A stretch of 64,000 bases of DNA from Gossypium raimondii (lineage: Eukaryota; Streptophyta; Magnoliopsida; Malvales; Malvaceae), in contig NC_068571.1 in assembly GCF_025698545.1 (NCBI RefSeq), positions 38,101,733-38,165,732 of the forward strand. The letters are read 5' to 3'. The translations under genes and the position numbers were made by a program. Each line of letters opens with the position of its first letter. Position 1 is the first letter of the stretch. The notes beneath the pieces were generated by a model. That model had not been told where the DNA came from and did no database searches. It saw only the letters and a program-made list of their open reading frames with translations. Shown here piece by piece: positions 22,901-34,690 of the stretch.

Positions 22901-25375
22901 AAGGGGGATATTTAAATTCATAGTGAAAATAGAATATCATTCACATGAGAATAAAACTATTGGTTAGGATCCCGTTTTCATATACCGGGAGAAGAGGAAG
23001 AAGAAACATTCTTTTGTCGAAATTATTTTGTTATTACAGTCTCCTTTCCACCTCTTTATGGTGGAAACAGTCTATTTTTGTACCAGGCTCCTCCCTCTTC
23101 ATACCAACTTTTTCAGTCATTCCCTAAACAAAACCAACTGCTTGTAGCAAAGGTTTATTATTGTTATACTAGTTATCATTTTCAATTTCCTTTCGTTGTT
23201 TCATATGGGTACTGAAATTTGCAAAAATGTTTTAGCATCTAACAAGGAAGTGCAGAACTTGTGTAAAATCCTTGGTTGTTCTAGTATGGAGTAAATGCGA
23301 ATGTCACTGTTTGTGTTTTACCTACTATGGAGTTCCTATCACTGTTTGTCTGCGTTGGTCGTTGTGAGTTTTGAATCATACCAAGTACATGAACGAGCAT
23401 ATTCATCGTAATCTCTTGATATAATTCCTAAATCTTGTGCATTGAAAAGGATAAAAATGAAAGAGGTGTCAAAAACATAATTAACTAAAAATTATAGGTT
23501 TTAATTCATGAATTAGTAATAAACTAATTTTAATTGGTAATATTTCGTTATTACCAACAATAAAGAAAATGTTTTCTGTAGGTTGTTTTATTCATTATTT
23601 TAATTTCAAGTTTAAATTTATAATAATTATTTTTTATTTTATATCTAATATTTTAACACGTGTAAGTTAGTGTGATGAAGTTGTTGATGCCATATATAAC
23701 AATGCTTAACCAATCCATTTCGGTACAAGGAATAATATTTCTATTAACTATGGAAGATGGGAACCCTATCCCAAGTATAACTTTAAAAGAAAAAAAAAGA
23801 AGGCAGCCTAAGCCCTGCAAAATCTTCATCCACTTCCTCTTTTATTAAAAGAATCTATGTTTAACTTCAAATTCAACTATAGTATCATCTGCTTCTGAAT
23901 CTTTTTGTTTAATAAAGTAATGCTCTTCTATCAACTGAGTTTAAGTGATAAATGCTTTGCCTCATTCCCTGCAGACAAAGAAAGCAATACATCAAACCCA
24001 GATTTGTTGTTGGTTTCTGTCGATTTCCTCATAATTCTATTTTCTTTACAATGCAAAGTTCATTGACGAAGAAGGGACCTGTTTGATGTTCATTGGATCA
24101 TGTCTACAATAATTAATTACTAGAATGATTTGAGATTTTATTTCCTTCAACTATTTTCGGGTTTGATTATCAAATAAATTCATGAATCAGTCAAATCTCA
24201 TATGCTGATGCAAGGTTTCCATAATTCAAAGCCATGGGCCCTGAAGTTGAAAGCCACCTAACTCTTTTAATTTTAAGTTTTCATAATTCTTAAAAGCAAT
24301 TTCATCTTCAAAAACACACTCAGATGTACATACATTCAAAGCAGTATAGTATTAATTAGTAAAAAAAAAAAGTACACTATTTTGATTTAGAAGGTTTTGT
24401 TCCATGAGATTTGTAGATTTTTTTAATATGAATTAAAATATTACACGATATAAAAAAAATGATATGCATATATTTTACATAACTATTAATATGTAACAAT
24501 TTTATGAAAGGTTTATTTCATATTAAAGTAATATGCATACTATATAAATACACAAATTATTACACTTATAGCAAAAAAAATTCACAGGCAAAACTACTTT
24601 GCCTTGAACGTGAAGACCCAAAACTGCTTTATGTATTGTTAATTAGGTAGGGTAGTTGATTGAGAAAGAGTTGAAAATGAGATGGGAGTAGACACATTGA
24701 TACACAACAAAAGCTGATGCCGTCAACTTTGTTTAGAGGCAGGTTGTAGTTTTGGAGGTTTTAAGGTGAGAAAAGGGGGGAAATGGGATACTGGTGAGAA
24801 AGTGGCTACCGTCTTACGGAGTTCCTTATGACTTTTGCTTTTGTTGATGGAAGCCAATTTGGACTTTTGTTCGGCTCAAGACAAAGAAGAGTTTCAATAC
24901 ACCAAATACATATATGTCATGAATGGGAGTTTTACGGACCAGCCAGTTGGTGCATATGTAACGTTGACAGCATTAGCATTCAGCATCCTAGTGTCCTGCT
25001 CATGCATACTAAATTGTTGAAACCTTACAATAAAATGATTCCAAATTCTCTACCAGATGATCGAACACCCTTACAATATTACAAAAAATGTTATATTGTA
25101 TTATATTATATGTCTATCGAAGATTAATTGTCTCAATCATCCAGATAGCCAATTTTAATGGAATCATTTTGAGTGACTGGTATCCACCATCTAAGACTGT
25201 GTCCAATAATATGTGGCTACCTGCTGACTTCAAAGGATTAAACAGAAGGGTTTAGACACATACTATTATGGCCTCACATGTATGTAAGCATAGAGATGAA
25301 TGCATGCTCAAACAGTTAAAATAATAATAAGGCATTGAATATCTCACATTATACTCCTCTTCTCTGGAATTTGAA
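22901..25375. other. Intergenic between COX11 and the glucanase gene
   Basis: COX11 3' UTR at the left. Frames at 24828-25127 and 24835-25020 overlap each other and show no known domain. A ~150-base AT-rich block at about 23510-23660 resembles one at about 31025-31205 (shared phrase TTAAATTTATA...ATTATTTTTTATTTTATAT), so it is a dispersed repeat. No supported gene. Confidence 0.45.
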
Positions 25376-26754
25376 TTAATCCGATGATCCTTCCATCTTT
25401 AAATCCACAAGTTTTCCAGCAGAGATTAAGTATGCTATAACTATGAACAGAACATTGGAGACAACAGATAATGCCTGCAACACAATTCAAATCACAGAGA
25501 ATAACATGACTGGGTTGTTGAGAAAATTAATGAAGATTGTAGGGGAGGTATAGGGATATACAGTTTATGTTTTACTTACAATCTTTGTGCTGGGTGATGT
25601 ATATACCATCCCTGGAAGATAACCTTGAACTCCAATGTTATAAACTGGGGTTCCATTAGGGTAATAGAGACCATAATTCCTCTCTGATGCAGGACCAGGT
25701 TTTAAATTCTCATTAAAGAGTGCGAAAACATATACGTTAACCGGGACATTCGGTTTTGCCGGTGTGCTTTGTTTCTCTTCTATTCTTTTCAACAGGTTCC
25801 CATTGTACAACCCTGCATTCTCCGGTGTAGCTCCTGCTTCGTCATCGTCACCTCGGGAAGGCCAACCGGTTTCCGAAATCTGGACTTTGATATCAGTGTG
25901 CCCCATTGCTTTGATAGCTGAATAAACAGCATCAACTTGAGCATACAACATGTTATCATATTTCAAGTTGGTAATTGGATCCACTGTCCCTTGATTAGGC
26001 TGGAAAAGCACATAATCTAGTGGAACTTCATTAGGGTTGTCCTTGTATGCAAAATAAGGATATGCATTGATCAAGAAAGGTGACTTAACCTCAGCATGAA
26101 AATTGAGAATTCCGTGAAGATACTCGCTGAGATCTTGCCTAAAAGAACCGGCGGAAGGTGGAAAAGAGATGCTTAAGATATCGAGAGAATGCGCGGAAGT
26201 GACGGTTACTTGTTTATCAAGGCCAAGATCAACAAGAGCGTTGTAAACAGTTTGCATTGCAGGGAGATTAGACCATAGCTGATGATCATAGGTTTTGAAC
26301 ACTTCGTTCCCCATAGTTATGCAAGTAATCCGGGTTTGAGGCAGGTGGGGCTGAACTCGCTGCTGAAGCCAGATTCGAGCTTTGATAGGATCGGTCATGT
26401 TGGGAAGATACTCGTTACCGAGTCCGATAATGAAATCGACATTTGTATGGGAGAAGGTAACAAGAACGTTAGGATCAGCGTCGTAGAGTTTCATTCTGCT
26501 GATATTGAGGGATTTGAGAAGATAGGCGACTCGAGATGGAGATGGAAGATTGTTTGCGATTTGGCCATAGTTGATTCCAACTCCAAGACCAAGGATTTGG
26601 ATTGGAGAACCTGATAAACACCATAAAAACAAAAGTGAAACACAAATACTAGTGAAAATTCAAGGAAAAAATGTAGTTGGTTTTCATTTGTTGAGTAACT
26701 AAAGAGTTGGAAACCTGAGAAAAAGAGAAGAAGGAGAAGAGAAGAGGCAGCCAT
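25376..26754 (-). CDS. Glucan endo-1,3-beta-glucosidase (GH17)
   Basis: It hydrolyses beta-1,3-glucan (callose) in the wall or apoplast. Exons on the minus strand: 26754-26715, 26610-25580, 25474-25376, with GT-AG introns of 104 and 105 nt, giving 389 residues. An in-frame ATG nine bases upstream (26763) would add MSY. The hydrophobic N-terminus MAASSLLLLLFFSG is a signal peptide. The mature start VGINYGQIANNLPSP is the GH17 opening. The acid/base Glu is in MGNEVF (E116) and the nucleophile in ISETGWPS (E260). YVFALFNENLKPGP and ERNYGLYYPNG follow. There is no X8/CBM43 module. The last exon adds a hydrophobic stretch (VVSNVLFIVIAYLISAG) that could be a GPI-anchor signal or membrane tail, though it is followed by about 13 more polar residues. 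Closest to the Arabidopsis glucosidase 14 type (At2g27500), from memory. Confidence 0.95.
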
Positions 26755-26763
26755 ATAACTCAT

Positions 26764-27815
26764 CTTAATCTGTTTCTCTATCTGTCCATTATAATTTATA
26801 ATACTTTCTCTGTTTCCTAATCCAATGTTTCACCACTGTATTTTCGTAATAAGAAAATATATATCATGAAAAATTTAGATACAGAGGATTCAACACAAGT
26901 GAGTGTATACATATACTCGCATGATATTTGATGTATGGCCGGTGCATAAATCTCATGCAATATCAATTTATTTATAAAATTGAATTCGAAAATTATTAAT
27001 ATTTATTTATAAAATTACCTTTAATGTTTAAATTATTTGATTTTGCCTCCTTGCTGTCAGAACAATATGCCACAGATAACGAATGAGACGGAGAAGAAAA
27101 AAAAGAAAAAAAGCGTGCCAAATTGTATGAACGGCTTCTCCAATATGACCATCAGGAGGAAATCGAGTAGATAGCTTTGAACAGGGGTTCCCGTTGAGAG
27201 AAGAGAAAGAAAAATAAACATATTGGATTAATTATAGAGAGGTGTCTAATATATAGTCAAAAGTTAAAAAGATGCATCACGTGTTTTTATTCAATTGGTT
27301 AATGTGCTACATGGATTAACATAATTTTTAACGACAGTAATTAGTTTAAGTAATTATCTTAATTAAAGTGATCAAAATAGAATAAATCATATTTTAAGGT
27401 AACCGTAAGTGTAATTTAATTTAAAGATTTTTTCTTAGGTTTTGGATTTTAGGGTGTGAATATAAAGAGTTAAAAATTTTATGATATTAATTTCAAATCA
27501 CTCGTGTAGATATTTGAGCAAAAGTCTCTATTGAATGGAAAAAGACACATGTCATTTATAATTTGAGTTCATTTGGTTTTAGTTTCTTAACAAGTTGAAA
27601 GCCTTGAATTTAATGGTTTAGACTATGCATTTAGTTAAGTTTGGATAATAAAAAATTCCATTAAATAAAAAAAAACTCATTTTCTATTTAAAATAAATTA
27701 AATTATTGAAACAATATCTTATAGATTATTTTGAATAAAAATATTATTAATTAAAGAGTAATTTGAAGCAAATCAGATCATATTTAAACTTATAATAAAT
27801 GTCTTAATTCAGGGT
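26764..27815. other. Glucanase promoter side, intergenic
   Basis: AT-rich with a purine run at about 27090-27112. No gene or clear repeat structure seen. Confidence 0.4.
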
Positions 27816-27819
27816 GGGC

Positions 27820-28760
27820 CGTGGTTGAAGCTTTGGATTTGCCGAGTGCTGTCCAAGGTAAAAGAGTTTGTATGGAGGTGTTTGCGGCTCTTTGTCCCCC
27901 CAAAGGCACGGCTGATTGAAAAGGGTGTAAACATTGATGCTATGTGTGCTCGGTGTGGATCCATGTCTTAATGTATTGTGAATGTGCGAAATCTGTATGG
28001 AGGACGGTTGGTTTTCAGTTACAGCAGGCCACTGTTACGACACTTGTTTCAACTCTTCTTGACTTGCCAAGTGGTCGACAACAATAAAGGGGGCTGACGC
28101 TGATTTGGTCCCTTTGCTTCCATTGAAACCTCTACTGTTGGAAGGCCGTGCAAGTGCCAGCCGAGCGAATTGTGGCCTTTGCAGACGAGCTCTGGCGTGT
28201 TTGGGAGGAAGCTGGCCGAGTGTATGTAGCTGCCGGGGGTGAGAGGAAGGTGGCCGACGCAATAATGCTGGCACTTGGGTTGGTCCTATGTTGGGTGTGA
28301 TTCAAGTGTAATGTAGACACCTCACGCTTTGTCATGGATGAGTCGGTTGGTTTTGCGGCTGTTATACTAGACTCGTATGGGCATGTGCTTCGAAGCTCCA
28401 CTGGGCGAATGGAAGGACTGATTGAACCTTCATTGGCTGAGGCAATTGCCATTCGAGAGTCCCTCTCTTGGCTTAAGTCGCTTCATTTGGATCGGGTAGT
28501 TATTGAATCAGATTGTTTGATGGTAGTTGAAGCACTACCCGTCTCTTACAACATCAACAATTTGGTAACTTCCTTCATGATTGCTTGTGGTTACGATCAT
28601 CTTTTGCTTCTTTGTTCTTCTGTTGGACTTGTCAGAATGTCAATAAGGCGGTTTATCCTCTTGCTAGGGTCGCCGTATTACATACAAACCACACTGAATG
28701 AGATGTTCTTCTCATTAATGTTCAATCTATTTGTATATTCTGATCTTACTTCTCTTGTGC
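27820..28760 (+). pseudogene. LINE remnant: zf-RVT and RNase H domains
   Basis: This is the C-terminal end of a non-LTR retrotransposon polyprotein. From about 27829 the frame reads LWICRVLSKVKEFVWRCLRL and then a Cys pair CARCGS, the zinc-binding RT-associated domain (zf-RVT). It stops at about 27971. From 28334 an open frame gives an RNase H-like (RVT_3) domain: GFAAVILDSYGHVL, SLAEAIAIRESLSWL and VVIESDCLMVVEAL, with the catalytic Glu and second Asp visible. The first catalytic Asp would fall in the broken part before 28334. After about residue 80 the frame loses similarity. The RT and endonuclease parts are absent. Such fragments are sometimes annotated as RNase H family proteins, but the stops here argue against a working gene. 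Confidence 0.75.
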
Positions 28761-28831
28761 ATCATAAGAATGAGGGACCTAGAACAGGGTGCAGCACGGG
28801 TAAGCTAATAATTGATGAATTGTTGTTTTAA

Positions 28832-29526
28832 TTTTTAAAAAAACTTATTTTTTTGAGCAATATTTTAAACTTTGACCTCAATTATTTAAATACTTTTTTA
28901 TATAAATTTATTTTAAAATAACTCATTAGATTTTTTTCAAATTTTATCAATAACATTTGTAAGATATAAGTACAAGTACAATGACAAATACAACATTGAA
29001 TAATCTATAATTAGAACCAATCAATCAAAACAATAGATAACAAACTAATAAATAAAATATCATTGGGTCTACATTAAAATAGAATTAGAAAAGATCCATA
29101 AATGATGAAATTTGAACTAGAACCTGCTATTGCGCAATGTACACATATTTAATTATTATAATATACATTTTAAAAAAATAAGCTAAACATTTACAAATTT
29201 TAATTAAATAAAATAAATATTAAAAAACTCATTTTAAATAAATTATTTATTAGAAAAATGATAAAATAAAAATAAATATAGATCATATCAATATATCAAT
29301 GCGTAATGTAAATATGGTTAGTAAATCTATTTAATTTGATGAGAACCAAATGAACAACTAAGAATTCAACTTACAATAATTTTAATTATTTTATTTAGGA
29401 TAAATAAGGGTAAGAAGTGAATTTAATCAATTGAATTTTTCCACATGATTTTAAATCAAAAGTAGATTTTTTTTTTTTAAGAAATATGATAATTTTTCTA
29501 TGAAATACTTGAAAAAAATATGTGAA
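28832..29526. other. AT-rich intergenic DNA
   Basis: Very AT-rich. No gene, terminal repeats or tandem structure that I can support. Confidence 0.4.
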
Positions 29527-29534
29527 ATTATTGG

Positions 29535-30377
29535 TAGGGATGTCAATTGGGCGAGGCAGGGGATTCCAACTAAGAATTATCATCCCCATCCCTTCCTCAC
29601 GACCCGCGAGACTAAAACCATCCCCACCCCATCACCCACATAGGTCCCCAAACCCACCTATTCCTTGTTATACTCGTCTCGTAACCCACTTCATATAATA
29701 TATTTATAAGTATCAGTGAAATAAATATAAACCAATTTTTTTATGAAAAAAGTATGAAATACATGTCCTCCGAACTCCCACCACATATGTAACATTATTT
29801 CAACTGTCACCATTTAAAAAAAAAAGTCGTCGTGACCCTTTAATTAATAAATAAAATATAACTTCAACACGAGTTTAAAAAATTCAAAAAATAAATTCCT
29901 TACATAATATCTAAATACAAGCAATGTCTCAAATATATCATAAATGTCTTCAAATGCAACACAAGTGCAACAATTCCAAAAATCAATCAATACATGTCAC
30001 TCCTGTTGCTTCTGTATCACATTCATCTTCTAATTCTTCTATCAATTGTGAGCATTGTATCTCTTTAACTTCACCTGAACCTGCATATGAGAAACTATGT
30101 TGAGTACTCTTCTTTTTTTCTAAATTGGGTGAGAAATTATGGAGTGCTCTCCTTTTTTTCAAAAAAAAAATAGTGAATGTGAGTTGAGTATTATTATCAA
30201 AATTAAATTTTTATAAATGTTTATTTTTTAAAAATGCTTATTATAATATGCGAGGCTGGTGGGGATGAGACGGGTATAAGGTTATATCCACACCTGCCCC
30301 ACAACCCACGGCAGGTCTAATTTTTGTCTCCATCCTCGCCCCACCACCCACGAAACCTGTACCCATTGACGTCCCTA
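29535..30377. mobile_element. hAT-type non-autonomous element (843 bp)
   Basis: Ends are inverted repeats: TAGGGATGTCAATTGGG at left, and CCCATTGACGTCCCTA at right (its complement is TAGGGACGTCAATGGG). Flanks ATTATTGG (29527-29534) and ATTGTTGG (30378-30385) form an 8-bp target duplication with one change, as made by hAT transposases. Subterminal regions are GC-rich and partly complementary (CCCCACC-type motifs near 29620 and 30335). No coding region. Confidence 0.88.
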
Positions 30378-30385
30378 ATTGTTGG

Positions 30386-31451
30386 GAAGGGCGGGCACAG
30401 ATCCCCAAAAGGATTAGTTTTCTTGAATTGTAAAACAGACTTAAAAAAAGCTTGGGTTATATCCAAAAAAAAAAAACTCTTTTCCTTATAAGGTATTATA
30501 TAAATTTAATCGCTAAAATAATGGGATAAATATCAATTTTATAAATGAACTTTAATTTAATGTGCAATTTGGTACATGAATTACGATTTGGTGTAATTAT
30601 ATACATGAAACTTGAATTGTGGTTCCTATGTATACATGAAATTTTAGTTTTGATTCAACTGTACATATTTAAAGAAATAAATACATAAATTTATTTTATA
30701 TTAGATTAATATAATTGTTTGTATGCAATATATCAACGTAAAATGACACTAACTAAATTAATATAATTATTTGTATCGTAATACATAAAAATTATTTAAT
30801 GTTTGGTATATGACATATTCTTCACGTTATACAAGTCTAAATTTTATGCTATTCATATATGATTGTTTCTATTTTCATTAGAGGTATTGGATTTAAATAT
30901 TAAATATAATATAATATGATATAAATTTGGAGAGAGCTTACATATAGTTTATACATTGGAGGACTCGAATTTGAACATTTATATGTTACATTTGGTAGGA
31001 GTATTATTTTTACAGATGTTTTAGTATATGAGTTAGCAATAAATTAATTCAATTGGTAATATTTAGTTACTCCTATGACTTATTTTTAGCAAAGAAATTA
31101 TTTTGAAGAGATTTTATTTTTTACAAGAGTTATTACTCATCTTTCTAATTTTAAGTTTAAATTTATACTAATTATTTTTTATTTTATATCTAACTATTAT
31201 AATAGATACATGATAAATAAAATTTTTATTATGTTATTACACTACTAATCAAACGTGGTATTAAAGTTTTGACCTTCAATTTTGTTAACACAACCTTATA
31301 AAAAAAGTTAATTTTTTAACCACTAAAGATTAAGATGTAACAACCGTATTAAAATAAAGGAATATATCATACTTCAAATTCTATTGTAAGAAGAAATAGA
31401 GCTGTAATTGAAATGAAATAGAGCTGTAATGAAATAGAGCTGTAATGAAAC
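30386..31451. other. AT-rich intergenic repeats
   Basis: It contains dispersed-repeat phrases (about 30540-30690 and 31025-31205). At its end (31390-31450) are three units of GAAATAGAGCTGTAAT that continue inside the neighbouring transposon. No gene. Confidence 0.4.
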
Positions 31452-31454
31452 TTA

Positions 31455-33786
31455 GGGTACGTTTGGTTCATTGTAATGAAATAGAGCTGTAATTGAATAG
31501 AGCTATAATCAGTAATTCAATTGTTTTGTTGAATGGAATGGAATAGAGCTGTAATAAAATTCTTGTGTTTAGATGAATGGAATAGATGTTATAATAGTAT
31601 AAGGAAAAGACTTAAATAACCAAAGTATTCTTAGCGAAATTTTGTTATGTAGATGATTATTGTTTGTTATCAAATTTTAATAAAATTATTGTTAAATATA
31701 TTTTATTTAAAAATAAATAATTTAATCATATTTTAACATAATTATTATTAAATATAATTTAATAAAATAAAATATAATTTAATAACATTCTTAATATAAT
31801 TATTATATGAATTAAAAATCATAATATATAATACTATAAAAATAATATGTAATCTACTTTATTATTTTTAAACGCAATACATATTTAATGTGCTAAAATA
31901 TCATTAGTGAAACAAATAATTTAATTATTTTACAATAAAAATAAAATATTAGAAGTAATAAATAACTTGAGAATTATATTTCACATCCAAACATAATATT
32001 CATATATTAACAAAAATTACATGATTTCATTGGTTTATATGTCATAATCCATATGTTATAAAATATTACAACATCAAAAAGTTACATCATTGTAATGACA
32101 TTCTATCATGTCATTATTCTATTCAAGTTACAGAACTAGAGAAAGCTAAGACTAGTAGAAGAGACAAAGCGGAAGAGAACACAATATATAAAAAGGCTCC
32201 AATTGGTAAGAGCTCGTTGCCAAACATACCACCTCAAATACCAGAATAAATGCATCAAATGTATTCACATAAAACCAAACAAGCCCCAAACGGGTGTGAT
32301 GACAAAAAATTAACCTTATCTTTTTTCTCTTAGAAGTCCAATACAGAAGATTTTGCACTAAAGTACGCTACAACAATCGTTGGAAAAAGGGTACATTGGA
32401 AGCTTGGAGGCTCTTGCAAAGTCTATGATCCTCTTTTGCCAGATTAATCAACCAAAACTTTTTTTTTATATGGAAACACAACAAGCAGAGGGACAAGTGA
32501 AATTAAAAAAGTTCATCCTAAGACATAAAATTAAGATTTTGCAGAGTCAAAACATTTATATTAAGTTCTCTTAAAGCAACAAATATTTTAAAAATTATAT
32601 ACAAATTCCCCATGTAAAGAAGCATGACACAAAAGTGTAAACCAAGTGCGAGACCAAATGTTTTTCTATCCAATTACATGCTATTTTGCTGTTGTGGTTT
32701 CTTTTTGTGTTTGCACCCGAGAAAGAACTTGCAATTGCAAACACCTGTTTATTATATATACATATGTGTTGTTCAAAATGGATCTATTTTTGGATATTTA
32801 AGGTTAAATCTAAACATGTAAGAGTGCCAAGAATAGAGCATAAAAACAAAGACCAACTTGCCAACATTTGCTCAAGAAATGTATGAAAATGTTAAACACC
32901 CTGTCTTGTTGTGTCATTTGGTTATTCCATAATCAAGCAAATTAATGGGTCACAAATAGCAGCTACCCAAGCAACGCTTGCTTACAACTATCTCTCAACG
33001 TGCCTTTCGCTTTGCATGTTGGTATACTCATGAATAAGCTTTTTAATCATAGCCACACAAAGCATAAAATTTTCACTAGCTATATATGTTGAAAGAAAGG
33101 GGGCTTTAAAAGAAAATAAAAACTGTATGAAACCACCACGTTAAAGGAAGAAGGGAAAATTTGAGCTAATAAATAGTGAATGGGAGAAAAAGGATGAAAT
33201 CATTTGGATTTGTATGGTAATTATGGCAGTCCAAGATTCTTCAATTCATGCATCCAACATAGGATTGACTCTAATGGATACACAGAGTATTTCATTTAGG
33301 CACAATTTTCTTTGCTAGTTTATATCCAAATACGAAAGAGGAAAAGAAAAGTTGAAAGAAGTGAAAGAACTTTAACTAAAAAAATCAGAGAAAAAAAAAG
33401 GAATCAAAGGCACTTACCGTAAATAAGGAGGTTCAACTAGAAGGAAGATGAAGATGAAGATGGCGAATGGATGCTTGATTTGTCATCGATTAAGGAGCTA
33501 ATTTCTAGGGTTCGCTTTGGGGATAAATGTCGAGGAAGAAATCTGAAGTGAAAGTGAAAACGATGAAGAAGAGAGGCAGGCTATTTTGGTCCAAAAAAGG
33601 AAAAATGTTATTGCGGGTGGTTTTGAATATCAATTCAGACCCCCAACCCCTGAATTGCTATTACAAGTTGTCCAGTAATAGAGGCTGATTCCATTCGGCC
33701 CGTAATAGGCTATTACCTTAAACTAAACAACAGTTTATAATGGGTCCATTGAATAGAGTTGGAGTGCCATCCAACCAAACATACTG
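31455..33786. mobile_element. PIF/Harbinger-type non-autonomous element (2332 bp)
   Basis: Left end GGGTACGTTTGGTT and right end AACCAAACATACTG are imperfect inverted repeats. Both flanks are TTA (31452-31454 and 33787-33789), the PIF/Harbinger target duplication. No transposase was recognised. On the minus strand, 33600 down to 33420 looks like a plant 5' leader (CT-rich, AACCCTAG, then a donor TTACG/GTAAGTG at about 33420). This could be the relic of the element's own gene or a captured promoter. Confidence 0.78.
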
Positions 33787-33789
33787 TTA

Positions 33790-34690
33790 ATCTTTAAATT
33801 ATATAGAGAGAGAAAGAGGAGAGGAAGAAATTCACTTACACTAATATAAAAATTAAAATAATTTTTCATCTTTTCGTATATTTTTATATGATTAATATTT
33901 TAACAATTAAACCGTTGAATTTATCGATATAATCGCACTTACTATTCATGTAAATTTCAAACCAATTCAATATCTTTATGATATTGATCTAAAATAATGT
34001 ATACATTAATATTTATCAAAGGTTGAAAGTTTTTTACATAAAACAAATAGTTAGAAATATTAAATTTATAACAAATTTGACATGCATAATCTATATGAAT
34101 AGAATATGAAATTTAATAATTAAATCATTAAAATATTAATAATATAAAAATAAATTAAAAATTTTTAATTTTACATCAATATAAATAAATCATTCCCGTA
34201 AAAATAAATTTTACAGTTTGAAGTAAGTCCAAAGGATTATTGCTGCCCTTGATCTTACAAGTAACAACTCAAATTTAATCTAACCAATGAATCATTTCAT
34301 CTCTATATCCTAATTCAAGGAGGGATGATTTTTTTCTGTTTTCGAAAAATGTTTTATATTTCTTAATTGTATAAGATATTTTTCGAAATATGAATTATTT
34401 TTCCATAAAACAAAATTAAAATATTATCTTTAGCTTTTTTAAAAAAAAACTATAGAAGCGTACTTCAAGTTCTACACTTCAACCTTAAGAGTCAAATACG
34501 ACTATTATATAAATATAACAACACATGCTACGATGATTTTATTTGAAAAGTCAAAAAAGAAAGTTTAATGGTTTAAAAGTCACTTTATTTTTTTGAAAAA
34601 ATCAATTAAGCCATTGTAATTTTTTATCCAATTGAGCTTTCAATTAGTAAAACTAATTAAATAGACTTTTGACTAATGTTGATTGTTATA
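33790..34690. other. AT-rich intergenic DNA
   Basis: No gene. The last ~130 bases resemble sequence that resumes at 36714, consistent with one repeat split by the next element. Confidence 0.4.

Noticed and set aside
24828..25127. Open frames of 99 and 61 codons
   Set aside because: They overlap in different frames and neither matches a known family; probably non-coding.
32152..32886. Open frames inside the first PIF-type element
   Set aside because: No transposase or Myb/SANT motif can be seen; frames on both strands are short and AT-driven.
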